A stretch of DNA of 64,000 nucleotides from Paenibacillus phytohabitans (GTDB lineage: Bacteria > Bacillota > Bacilli > Paenibacillales > Paenibacillaceae), in assembly GCF_013141775.1 (NCBI RefSeq), contig NZ_WHOB01000067.1:16332-80331 (forward strand), written 5' to 3'. How positions within the stretch are numbered: the stretch's first letter is position 1; every line of letters begins with the position of its first letter. The notes below the pieces were generated by a model. That model saw nothing but the letters and a program-made list of their open reading frames with translations. It ran no database searches and was not told the DNA's origin. The translations under genes were made by a program, and so were the position numbers. Shown in pieces: positions 17,671-25,606 of this stretch.

Positions 17671-18711
17671 TCAGCCCATCTTGATTACGGCCTTCACCAC
17701 ATCTTCCTTGTTATTGATGACGAAATCAAAAGCTTTCTGGGTATCCTCGAAGTTGAATTCATGGGTCACGATACCCTTGACGTCAATTTTACCGCCGGCA
17801 ATCGCTCCAATGGCGGCAGGATACAGGTTGCGGTAACGGAATACCGATTTGATATCGGCTTCTTTGAACATAATCTGCATGAAGTCGAAGTCGATGATAT
17901 CCTTGGCTGCGAGTCCGACGAGCACAATCGTTCCGCCTCTTTTGACCAGATAAGGCGTCTGCTTCACGGTATGCTCGCTTCCCGCGGTTTCAATGACCTT
18001 ATCTACGCCCTGACCGTCTGTCAGTGCAGCGATGACATCCAACACATTCTCTTGCTTCGCATTGATAACCAGGGAGGCGCCCAGCTTCTTCGCCGCTTCC
18101 AGCCGCTTCTCAATGATGTCTACGACCACAATATCCGTTGCCCCATATGCCTTGCAGGCCAGTAGTGTGACCAGCCCGATGCAGCCCGCTCCGAGGATCA
18201 CGACACGGTCACCCAGCTTAATTCCGCCTTGTGCTGCAGCATGCAGGCCCACCGCCAGCGGCTCCACCAATGCCCCTTCTTCCGAAGATACGTTGTCCGG
18301 CAGCTTAAAGGCCATGTTCTCCGGAAAAGCCATGTAATCCATCAGGCAGCCATGGTAAGGCGGAGTCGCCAGAAACTGTACATCCGGACAGAGATTATAC
18401 TTGCCGCTCTTGCAGAACTCACACTGGCCGCAGGTCACTCCAGGCTCCAGCGCAACCCGGTCCCCCACCTTCAGATGCTTCACCCCTGGTCCCAGCTCCA
18501 CCACTTCTCCGGCACATTCATGCCCGAGGATGAAATCTCCGTCGACCACGAAGTCACCGATCCGGCCATACTCCAGATAGTGTACATCTGAGCCGCAAAT
18601 CCCGACATATTCCAGCTTTACAACAACCTCGCCCTCTTTGGCTACCGGCATATCAATTTCATTCATTTCCAATTTCTTCAGCTCTGTCATATAAAAGGCT
18701 CTGTTCTTCAC
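17671..18711 (-). CDS. Zinc-dependent polyol dehydrogenase (sorbitol/xylitol dehydrogenase-like)
   Basis: A 346-residue medium-chain dehydrogenase. Catalytic zinc ligands are in GICGSDVHYLEYG and GHECAGEV, and the structural zinc site is CGQCEFCKSGKYNLC (about 88-102). The Rossmann motif is VVILGAGCIGLVTLLA, and an aspartate after the second beta strand (VVVDIIEKRL) favours NAD. Members oxidise polyols such as sorbitol, xylitol or iditol to ketoses. The GTG at 18711 has GGAGGAG upstream and is preferred over an ATG at 18753 that lacks a site. It is the last gene of the operon after the ABC importer, so it probably acts on the imported compound or its product. Confidence 0.88.
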   Translation of the reverse strand: MKNRAFYMTELKKLEMNEIDMPVAKEGEVVVKLEYVGICGSDVHYLEYGRIGDFVVDGDFILGHECAGEVVELGPGVKHLKVGDRVALEPGVTCGQCEFCKSGKYNLCPDVQFLATPPYHGCLMDYMAFPENMAFKLPDNVSSEEGALVEPLAVGLHAAAQGGIKLGDRVVILGAGCIGLVTLLACKAYGATDIVVVDIIEKRLEAAKKLGASLVINAKQENVLDVIAALTDGQGVDKVIETAGSEHTVKQTPYLVKRGGTIVLVGLAAKDIIDFDFMQIMFKEADIKSVFRYRNLYPAAIGAIAGGKIDVKGIVTHEFNFEDTQKAFDFVINNKEDVVKAVIKMG

Positions 18712-18758
18712 AAGTTTCTCCTCCTCAGGGGCATTAGCGTTCTGTATAACCATCTGAA

Positions 18759-19760
18759 TTACTTCAAGGCCTCTGCCTTCTCCAGCAATGCGATATACTC
18801 ATCCACATTATCCTTGGCAATCAGCGGGTTGCCGATATCGGTGTCGATCTGTTTCTCCGCGCCGGTCAGCAGCTTGTTGCTGGTATCGAGCAGCTTCTCT
18901 GCCAGCTCAAAAGCATTCTGCAGACAAGTGGAGGTCATCTTGCCCTCCTTGATCAGCTGAAACGCCTCAGCCGTTCCATCCACTCCATAAGCCAGCATGC
19001 TGCTGAACTTGGCATTATCCTTAACCGCTTCAATCGCGCCTGCCGCCATATTGTCGTTCATGGAAACTACCGCGTCGATCTTGTCGTTGGCCTGAACCCA
19101 GTCCTCCATATATTTCATCGCTTCATCCTTGTTCCAGTTCGCGATCTGTTCGCCGACGATCTGCACATCCGGACGCTTGTCGAAGAATTCCTTCTGCCAG
19201 CTCTCTCTGCGCTTGTCAGCGTGGAAGTTCCCGGACGGGCCGTTGAGTACTACGACCTTGGCATTCTGCGGGATCTGTTCCAGCGCTGCGCGGGCATTGA
19301 CTCCGGCCTGCTCGTAAGGATCGGCATCCACAGTGGATGCTCCTTCAATGCCGGAGATGCGGGCATTAGTGGTGATGGCATAAATACCGGCTTTGATTAC
19401 CTTCTCTACGTAAGGTCTTTGCGCCTCACCGTTATTCGGCTGCACAATGACAAGGTCGAACTTGTTCGTGATGGCATTCTCGATCATGGAATTCTCTTTA
19501 TCGTCACTGGCCTGCCCGTCGAAGACCTCCAGCTTGATGTTCGGATATTTCTTGGCTTCTTCCTTCACGGCGTTGGCAAGCCAGGCGGCAAAGGAGTCCG
19601 ACTGCGCACGTGCGATGTAGGCAACCTTATATACTTTCTCACCGCTGTTACTTCCTTGCGCTCCTGAATTAGACGAGCTTGACGTATTCGAGTTGCCACA
19701 GCCTGCGAGCAGTCCCAGTACCAACAGCATCGAAACTAAGGTGATCCATGTTTTTCTCAT
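18759..19760 (-). CDS. Sugar-binding lipoprotein, RbsB/periplasmic-binding-protein type 1 family
   Basis: A 333-residue substrate-binding protein with a lipobox (LGLLAGCGN, Cys at about 21), a serine/asparagine/glycine linker and a Peripla_BP_4 fold (VAYIARAQSDSFAAWL, DLVIVQPNN, NGPSGNFHADKRRESW, AVVSMNDNMAAGAIEA). It would capture a sugar or polyol for the permease and ATPase encoded just upstream. The ATG at 19760 has AAGGGGAA upstream. The sequence does not settle the ligand; the linked polyol dehydrogenase points to a polyol or pentose. Confidence 0.9.
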   Translation of the reverse strand: MRKTWITLVSMLLVLGLLAGCGNSNTSSSSNSGAQGSNSGEKVYKVAYIARAQSDSFAAWLANAVKEEAKKYPNIKLEVFDGQASDDKENSMIENAITNKFDLVIVQPNNGEAQRPYVEKVIKAGIYAITTNARISGIEGASTVDADPYEQAGVNARAALEQIPQNAKVVVLNGPSGNFHADKRRESWQKEFFDKRPDVQIVGEQIANWNKDEAMKYMEDWVQANDKIDAVVSMNDNMAAGAIEAVKDNAKFSSMLAYGVDGTAEAFQLIKEGKMTSTCLQNAFELAEKLLDTSNKLLTGAEKQIDTDIGNPLIAKDNVDEYIALLEKAEALK

Positions 19761-19838
19761 TGTTTTTCCCCTTTTATTTATTTTAAACAGCGCCGCTGTT
19801 TAATCCGGTTGCCTGGACATCCTCTTACCTGTGCCGGG

Positions 19839-20882
19839 TCACTTGGCGATTCCCGGACTCTGCTCCCTCTTGCGTCCGCTGCTCTTGCCGTTCCTGCCGT
19901 TCTTGTCTTCAATTCTGCCAAGTGTGTTCTTGGTTCTGCGGTTCTTGGACCGGATATCGTAGATTACCGCCAGCGCAATGATGGCCCCGCGGATAATCTG
20001 CTGTATGTAAGAGTCGACATTGGTCAGGTTCATGATGTTATCCAGGAAGCCTACAATGAAGGCGCCAGCCAGGGTGCCGCCCGCCGAGCCGATCCCGCCG
20101 GAGAAGCTGGTGCCCCCGATGATCGCCGCCGTCAGCGCCGTGAATTCATAGTTGATTGCACCGTTGGGAAGCCCGGCATTCACCCGGGACATGAAGAGAA
20201 TTCCGGCAACCCCTACGAAGATACCGTTGATGATAAAAGCGGTGTATTTGACCTTGGATACGTTGATGCCTGAAGCCGTAGCCGCTTCTTCATTCCCGCC
20301 CACTGCAAACAGCGAGCGTCCGAACCGGGTGTGCCGCAAGATGTACCAGGTGATAAGGGCAAAGGCAATCAGAAATAGCACGGGGATAGGAATGAAGCCG
20401 ATGGAGCCTTGGCCGAGGACGGTGAAATCCCCCAGCTGCAGGATGTTCTGTCCTTTGGTGAAGAGGAGGGCAACCCCGCGCGCCATCGTCAGCATGGCCA
20501 GTGTCGCAATGAAAGGCGGCGTCTTGAAGGTGCTGACCATCACGGCATTGACAATATTGCACACCACGCCGGTCACGATACCGACGACAATAGCGGCTGT
20601 AAAAGAACCTGTAGATTTGTAAGCGGATACAGCAAACACTCCGGAAAGGGCCAGCACAGAGCCCTGCGATAAATCCAGCATCCCGCTGATAATCAGCAGG
20701 GTCTGGCCAAACGCCAGGATGGTAGTTACCGCCAGCTGGGTGGAGATGTTGGTCAGGTTATTAATGGACAGAAAGTTCGGGTTGGCAAAAGAACAGACAA
20801 TAAATAATGCCAGCAGCACCAGATAGATGCTGTACGTCTTTTTAAATGTGCTCCAGAATTGGCTCCAATTCATCTCTTTCAA
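19839..20882 (-). CDS. Sugar ABC transporter permease, RbsC type
   Basis: A 347-residue permease of the BPD_transp_2 family with eight to ten hydrophobic helices; the motifs GMLDLSQGSVLALSG and AIIGGTSFSGGIGSAGGTLAG are diagnostic. The C-terminus is a basic tail (RSKNRRTKN...GRKREQ). It starts at a TTG (20882) one base after the stop of the ATPase gene, whose last codons supply the GAGGTGA ribosome site, so translation is coupled. An in-frame ATG at 20873 is too far from that site. Confidence 0.92.
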   Translation of the reverse strand: MKEMNWSQFWSTFKKTYSIYLVLLALFIVCSFANPNFLSINNLTNISTQLAVTTILAFGQTLLIISGMLDLSQGSVLALSGVFAVSAYKSTGSFTAAIVVGIVTGVVCNIVNAVMVSTFKTPPFIATLAMLTMARGVALLFTKGQNILQLGDFTVLGQGSIGFIPIPVLFLIAFALITWYILRHTRFGRSLFAVGGNEEAATASGINVSKVKYTAFIINGIFVGVAGILFMSRVNAGLPNGAINYEFTALTAAIIGGTSFSGGIGSAGGTLAGAFIVGFLDNIMNLTNVDSYIQQIIRGAIIALAVIYDIRSKNRRTKNTLGRIEDKNGRNGKSSGRKREQSPGIAK

Positions 20883-20883
20883 T

Positions 20884-22395
20884 TCAGTTCACCTCATTTG
20901 ATGTAATCGTTCCGGTGGCGTACTTCATAATCTGCTCCTGGGTGAAATCTTCCCGGCTGATCTCCCCGGTAATTGTGCCCTTGGCCATCACGTATATCCG
21001 GTCACACATCCCCAGCAGCTCGGGCAGCTCGGAGGAGACCATAATGACGACCTTGCCCTCCTTGACCAGATCGGTCATCAGCTTATAGATTTCGTATTTG
21101 GCGCCAACGTCAATGCCCCGGGTAGGCTCATCCAGGATCAGAATATCCGGACCCAGAATCATCCATTTGGCCAGCACCACCTTCTGCTGGTTGCCCCCGC
21201 TCAGCGAGGCGATGACTGTATCCATCGAGGGTGTCTTCACCCGCATCTTCTGGAACATCTCCGACACGATATCCTGCTCGGCCTTGGCATGATGCCGGAA
21301 GCGGTAGAACACGCTCTTCAGGGAAGACAGGGTCGTATTCTCCTTCACCGACCGCATAGGAATGATCCCGTATATGCGTCTATCCTCGGAGAGCATGACC
21401 ATACCCTGCCTGATGCTCTGCTCCACGTTCTTGATTGTGACCTCGCGGCCCTTGATGTACACCTGCCCGGAGGCGATGGGATCAAGCCCGAAGAGCGAAC
21501 GCATCACCTCGGTTCTCCCTGCCCCGATCAGTCCGGCGAAGCCGACCATTTCCCCCTTGCGTGCATGGAAGCTTACATTCTCATAACCGCCGTGACCGCT
21601 CAGATTCTCTACCTTCAGCAAGGTGTCGCCAATCTCTACCTCTTCTTTCGGGTAGGTATTGGTAAGCTTGCGGCCGACCATCAGCGAGATCACCGTCTCA
21701 ATATCCAGCTTCTCCTTGGGATGGCTCTCCACTACCGTTCCGTCCCGGAATACGGTAATCTCATCGGCGATCTGAAAAATCTCGTCCAGCTTATGCGAAA
21801 TATAGATAATGCTGACGCCCCGGGCCTGCAGCTCCCTGATCTTCACGAACAGCTTATCTACTTCCTCGTGGGTAATCGCAGAGGTAGGCTCATCCATGAT
21901 GATGATATCTGACTTGTACGAAATCGCTTTCATAATTTCCAGCATCTGAATATCGGACACCGTCAGATCCTTGAGCAGGGTAGTCGGGGAATACGGCAGA
22001 TTCTCTGCACGCAGCAGCTCCTTGGTACGCACTCTGACCTGCTTCCAGTCCACCTTGCCGAACCGGTTCGCCGGCAGATTCCCGAGGAAGATATTCTCTT
22101 CCACGGTCATTTCCGGCACATAATTCAGCTCCTGGAATATCATCGAAATCCCCAGGCTCCGTGCCTGAATCGGGTTGCTGATTCTGACAGGCTTCTCGTC
22201 TATGAAGATCTGCCCGCCATCCGGCTGGTGAATGCCGTTGATGATCTTCATGAGGGTTGATTTACCTGCACCGTTCTCGCCGCACAGGACATGCACCGAA
22301 CCTTTTCTCACCTTGAAATCAATCTTGTCTAACGCCTTGACCCCCGGAAAGGACTTCTCGATCTGTGACACCCTGAGTTTAATGCTCTCTTCCAT
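20884..22395 (-). CDS. Sugar ABC transporter ATP-binding protein, RbsA/MglA type
   Basis: A 503-residue protein of two fused ATPase domains. The first has a standard Walker A (GENGAGKST, about 37-45) and Walker B (IIIMDEPTSAI). The second has the degenerate P-loop GLIGAGRTEVMRSLFG seen in RbsA-type proteins, with a proper signature (LSGGNQQKVVLAKW) and Walker B (ILILDEPTRGIDVG). It powers import through the RbsC-type permease. The ATG at 22395 has GGGGGGAAAGGA upstream. It is the first gene of the four-gene operon. Confidence 0.93.
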   Translation of the reverse strand: MEESIKLRVSQIEKSFPGVKALDKIDFKVRKGSVHVLCGENGAGKSTLMKIINGIHQPDGGQIFIDEKPVRISNPIQARSLGISMIFQELNYVPEMTVEENIFLGNLPANRFGKVDWKQVRVRTKELLRAENLPYSPTTLLKDLTVSDIQMLEIMKAISYKSDIIIMDEPTSAITHEEVDKLFVKIRELQARGVSIIYISHKLDEIFQIADEITVFRDGTVVESHPKEKLDIETVISLMVGRKLTNTYPKEEVEIGDTLLKVENLSGHGGYENVSFHARKGEMVGFAGLIGAGRTEVMRSLFGLDPIASGQVYIKGREVTIKNVEQSIRQGMVMLSEDRRIYGIIPMRSVKENTTLSSLKSVFYRFRHHAKAEQDIVSEMFQKMRVKTPSMDTVIASLSGGNQQKVVLAKWMILGPDILILDEPTRGIDVGAKYEIYKLMTDLVKEGKVVIMVSSELPELLGMCDRIYVMAKGTITGEISREDFTQEQIMKYATGTITSNEVN

Positions 22396-22440
22396 TCCTT
22401 TCCCCCCAAATGATAAACTGATTTCCCGCCTGCTCCAATT

Positions 22441-22461
22441 GTTACTAAAGTACTTTTATAA
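22441..22461 (-). promoter_or_regulatory. Candidate ROK repressor operator upstream of the transporter operon
   Basis: A 21-base site, read on the minus strand as TTATAAAAGTACTTT plus AGTAAC, lies about 46 bases upstream of the ATPase start. It matches a site ahead of the ROK gene (23813-23833) at 17 of 21 positions in the same orientation. Its A/T-rich dyad form (TTA...TAA) resembles known ROK-family operators. Confidence 0.65.
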
Positions 22462-22567
22462 AACTTTCTAAATAAGATTATAGCCAGTTTTGTATTGAAG
22501 TCAACAAAAACTTAAAACGTGATGAAAACGCATTCAACCTGCAGCTTTCTGTAACAGGCGGACATAC

Positions 22568-22628
22568 AAAAAAAGCCTCCGGAAGAAGGCGGAGCCGCAG
22601 ATGCAGCACCGTCCCTCTTCCGGAGGAG
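22568..22628 (-). terminator. Terminator of the ROK regulator gene
   Basis: CCTCCGGAAGA (22576-22586) and TCTTCCGGAGG (22616-22626) form a perfect 11-bp stem with a 29-base loop; on the minus strand it is followed by a T-run (22568-22574). Confidence 0.8.
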
Positions 22629-22668
22629 CGGGAGAAGAATAGGATATTCTTTTGTTTAAAGGTTATAT

Positions 22669-23796
22669 CTAGATGCTGTCAATAAACTCCGTTACCAGTT
22701 CCAGCGCAGCTCCCACGGCGGTAGCCTCCAGCTTGTATTTGCAGACCCGGAGGTAGGTGCCGTCCTGCTCGAAGGTGTTCTTCCGGGCCGCGAGCGCCTG
22801 GAGATCATCAATATATTCCTCCATATACGCTCCGGCATAACCGCCGAGGATTACATCGCAATCGTACAGCATCCGCAGGTTGTTAATTGTAATCACCAGG
22901 TAGCCAAGGTACTCCTGCCAGATGGCCTTTTGCGGCTCATTCCCCTCGCGAAGCAGCCGGAAAAATTCAGAAATGCTGCCCCCGGTGCTGTCCGATAGTA
23001 TTCTAGCTGAGCAATAGGCATCCACACAGCCCTTCTGCCCGCAATAGCAGGTACGGCCCTCAGGCATAATCGTCATGTGTCCGAACTCTCCGCCACGGTG
23101 GTTCTGACCGGCATAGATCTGGTTACTAACTATAATTGAACCGCCCACGCTGTTGTTGAGGGATAAATAGACTACATTGTGAATGTCTTGCTCCCCCCAC
23201 AATTCGGTGAAGCCGGCCGCGTTCGCATCATTGCTGAGCACACAGGGATAAGGGATGAATTCGGCGAACCGCCGGACACTTCCGCCTTTGAAATCAATTA
23301 CCGTGGCATAGCTCACCGTCTGGCGGTCATCGGACAGAATCGCGGGCAGCGCAATCCCCACACCCAGAATCCGGCTGCGCTCAAGCTGACAATCTTCCAC
23401 AAAATCCTCCACCAGCTTGCCCACCCCCTGGAAATAGACCTCGCTGTTCGCGAAGGGGAAGTGGTTTCTGACATTCTTAACGATTCTGCCGCTTAGATCA
23501 ATGATGACTATCCCCACATGATTCAGGGTCACATCCAGCCCGATGGCATATCTCGCCACACTGTTACAGGCCATTGACTTGGCTTTGCGGCCGCCGGTGG
23601 ATTCGAACAGCCCGGTCTCCTCGATCAGCTCTCTTTCCTGCAGCTCTTTAAGGTTCTGGGTAACTGTAGGCAGGCTTAGATTGAGCGCCTGCGCAATCTC
23701 TTGAATAGAAGTAGATTCACGGTGATAAAGATATCGGTAAATGGCGTTCCGGTTCATCTTTTTAACTTCCATACTGTTCAAGCGATGTGTCGCCAT
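22669..23796 (-). CDS. ROK-family transcriptional repressor (XylR/NagC-like)
   Basis: A 375-residue regulator. An N-terminal winged helix-turn-helix (about 12-75, SIQEIAQALNLSLPTVTQNLKELQERELI) is followed by a ROK sugar-kinase-like domain. The latter has the zinc-type ROK signature (GEFGHMTIMPEGRTCYCGQKGCVDAYCSA, about 236-264). Members bind their operators until a sugar or sugar phosphate displaces them. The ATG at 23796 has CGGAGG eight bases upstream. It lies upstream of the Rbs-type transporter on the same strand with its own terminator. A shared 21-base site before both transcripts suggests it controls the transporter and itself. Confidence 0.9.
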   Translation of the reverse strand: MATHRLNSMEVKKMNRNAIYRYLYHRESTSIQEIAQALNLSLPTVTQNLKELQERELIEETGLFESTGGRKAKSMACNSVARYAIGLDVTLNHVGIVIIDLSGRIVKNVRNHFPFANSEVYFQGVGKLVEDFVEDCQLERSRILGVGIALPAILSDDRQTVSYATVIDFKGGSVRRFAEFIPYPCVLSNDANAAGFTELWGEQDIHNVVYLSLNNSVGGSIIVSNQIYAGQNHRGGEFGHMTIMPEGRTCYCGQKGCVDAYCSARILSDSTGGSISEFFRLLREGNEPQKAIWQEYLGYLVITINNLRMLYDCDVILGGYAGAYMEEYIDDLQALAARKNTFEQDGTYLRVCKYKLEATAVGAALELVTEFIDSI

Positions 23797-23812
23797 TATA
23801 TAGCCTCCGACT

Positions 23813-23833
23813 TTTACAAATGTACTTTAATAA
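23813..23833 (-). promoter_or_regulatory. Candidate ROK repressor operator upstream of its own gene
   Basis: Read on the minus strand as TTATTAAAGTACATT plus TGTAAA, 17 bases upstream of the ROK start codon. It differs from the site at 22441-22461 at four positions only. Placement so close to the start fits autorepression. Confidence 0.65.
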
Positions 23834-24041
23834 TGTATATAAATATAATATACAATCACACCCGTTTTTGCAATCATCTGTATGTTCTAATTGTGAATAT
23901 TTTCACTAATATACGGTCATTGTATCAAGTATTTATTTCCCCGTCATTAGTCTTTTCACACTTGCACCCCGGATTGCGTTGTTTTGTCCGAATTACGGCC
24001 CCTAGACTAGCTGGACTCTTACGTTCACCCGCACTAACATC

Positions 24042-24222
24042 CTAATGTTGTACGTATTACAACTCTGCCCCCTAAATAATAGACGCCTCGGCAGAATTGT
24101 TGTATGAATTACAAGAATTGTCCTGCTAACCACCTGTTGGAAGGCGAACTCCTGCCTTTTATACAACAATTCCCGAATAGGACTGATATTAATAGAGAAA
24201 TGTTGTATTTCGTGCAGGATTT
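24042..24222. repeat. 52-bp-periodic palindromic repeat element, copy 2
   Basis: Modules begin at 24047, 24099, 24151 and 24202, so the spacing is again 52, 52 and 51 bp. Module 1 is identical to module 1 of the copy at 8955-9140 over TAATGTTGTACGTATTACAA. Module 3 keeps only its right half (TACAAC at 24162). Module 4 ends in GTGCAGGATTT in both copies. Intervening stretches are alignable but divergent. It directly abuts the truncated membrane gene. Confidence 0.85.
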
Positions 24223-24408
24223 AGTAGGGTAGGAGTGACAGCGAACGGTTGAGCCTGAATGCAGCCAGGACAACAGCTCAGCATCCGGCAGCGGGGGAGC
24301 AGGCATAGGCATCATAAACAGATACTGGGCAAAAAAGAGAATGCCGGAAAGAATGAATGTGATTCCGCCGAACTTAATCAGGTTAACCGTTGGTCTAAGC
24401 CGCTTCAT
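24223..24408 (-). pseudogene. 5' fragment of a small membrane-protein gene, cut off at the repeat element
   Basis: The first about 55 codons encode a membrane-type N-terminus: MKRLRPTVNLIKFGG, then a hydrophobic helix (ITFILSGILFFAQYLFMM), then PAPPLPDAELLSWLHS. The reading then runs straight into the 52-bp-periodic repeat, where it becomes a low-quality translation and stops at 24109. This looks like a gene that lost its 3' part where the repeat element now sits. The ribosome site is weak (only GAG next to the start). I do not recognise the family with confidence. Confidence 0.45.
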
Positions 24409-24493
24409 CTCGATTCAGTTATATATGAAATTAGCCTCAGAATCCATTCCTTGTCGTATGCTATAATCATAGCAAAATTGCCAGGAGGAGCCT

Positions 24494-24925
24494 ATGAACC
24501 GGATTCAAAAAATTACAGATAGAGATCAGAATATATCACAAGAGCTGCTGGACATTTGGGAATCAGCGGTCCGTGCCACGCATCTTTTCCTAACAGAACA
24601 GGATATTGAAGGATTACGTCCCTTGGTTCATCAAGGTATCGGACATATCTCCCATTTGCTTGCCTATACCGGTCAGGAGCATGTTCAGGAGCAGAAGATT
24701 GAAATGCTGTTCGTAGACCCCGCCGTCAGAGGACAAGGCATTGGTAAGCAGCTAGTCACTTATGCCCTGCACACTCTAAACGTACTTTACGTGGATGTGA
24801 ATGAGCAAAATCCCCAGGCTCTCAGGTTCTATGAGCATCTGGGATTCCAGGTCTATGACCGGTCTGAACGGGATGAACAAGGCCAGCCTTGGCCTATTCT
24901 GCATATGAAGCTATCACAGATATAG
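24494..24925 (+). CDS. GNAT acetyltransferase, YjaB-like
   Basis: A 143-residue GNAT enzyme. The order of segments matches E. coli YjaB-type proteins: LLDIWESAVRATHLFL, KIEMLFVDPAVRGQGIGKQLVTYAL (acetyl-CoA loop, about residues 72-96) and VNEQNPQALRFYEHLGFQVYDRSERDEQGQPWPILHM. The stretch before KIEMLFV (HLLAYTGQEHVQEQ) looks shorter than usual for beta strands 2 and 3, so a small internal deletion is possible. The ATG has AGGAGGAG upstream. Its 3' end overlaps the convergent pcp gene by 32 bases. The acceptor is unknown. Confidence 0.85.
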   Translation: MNRIQKITDRDQNISQELLDIWESAVRATHLFLTEQDIEGLRPLVHQGIGHISHLLAYTGQEHVQEQKIEMLFVDPAVRGQGIGKQLVTYALHTLNVLYVDVNEQNPQALRFYEHLGFQVYDRSERDEQGQPWPILHMKLSQI

Positions 24926-25505
24926 CAATCCGGGCAGCCTTAACGATATCACCCAGCGCCATGCTGGCCTTACCCGGCTTATCGAGCACTTGCTCAGGGA
25001 TATAGGGCACATGGATGAAGCCGCCGCGCATAGCCGGATAATGCTGTTCAATGTGATGGAGCAGACCGTACATCGTGTTGTTGCAGACATAAGTTCCAGC
25101 GCTGTTCGAGAGGAAGGCCGGCAGGCCGTTGTCTTTGATTCTCTGAACAATTCTTTTGACAGGCAGGCTGGAAAAATAGGCATTCGGTCCGTCCGCGCAG
25201 ACCGGCATATCCTCCGGCTGGCAGCCCTCGTTATCGGCAATGGGAGCATCCATCAGATTAACTGCAATCCGTTCCACCGTAATGCCGCTCACCCCGCCCG
25301 CCTGTCCGATACAGATCACCGCATCCGGCCTTTCGGCCCCGATATACCCGATCAGTGTCTCCACCGATTTCTGGAACACCACGGGCAGAGACCGCTTGAT
25401 GATCTCCGCACCGCCGATGTAATTCTCCAGATGCTGTACCGCCTCCAACGAAGGGTTGACAAGCTCTCCGCCAAACGGCTCGAAGCCTGTTATAAGGATT
25501 TTCAT
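24894..25505 (-). CDS. pcp: Pyroglutamyl-peptidase I (pyrrolidone-carboxylate peptidase)
   Basis: A 203-residue cysteine peptidase of family C15, which removes N-terminal pyroglutamate from peptides in the cytosol. The start MKILITGFEPFGG is diagnostic. The catalytic triad is visible as E79 (TVERIAVN), C141 (SAGTYVCNN) and H165 (GGFIHVPYIPEQ). It is slightly shorter than the usual 215 residues, with changes at the C-terminus. The start has AGAGG about ten bases upstream. The last 32 bases overlap the convergent GNAT gene. Confidence 0.95.
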   Translation of the reverse strand: MKILITGFEPFGGELVNPSLEAVQHLENYIGGAEIIKRSLPVVFQKSVETLIGYIGAERPDAVICIGQAGGVSGITVERIAVNLMDAPIADNEGCQPEDMPVCADGPNAYFSSLPVKRIVQRIKDNGLPAFLSNSAGTYVCNNTMYGLLHHIEQHYPAMRGGFIHVPYIPEQVLDKPGKASMALGDIVKAARIAISVIASYAE

Positions 25506-25606
25506 AGCATGTAACCTCTCTTTCTTTCTGATCCGTTATCCCGGAAAAGCCAGTACATGCGCATTGTCAATCAGGAACAACACTATGGATCATGTCCGCT
25601 AAACCT

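Larger units (their letters stand above)
23834..24493. other. Gene-poor stretch of 660 bases
   Basis: It holds the ROK promoter region (A/T-rich, 23834-23870), repeat element copy 2 (24042-24222) and the truncated membrane-protein gene (24223-24408). I see nothing else in 23871-24041 or 24409-24480. Confidence 0.6.
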
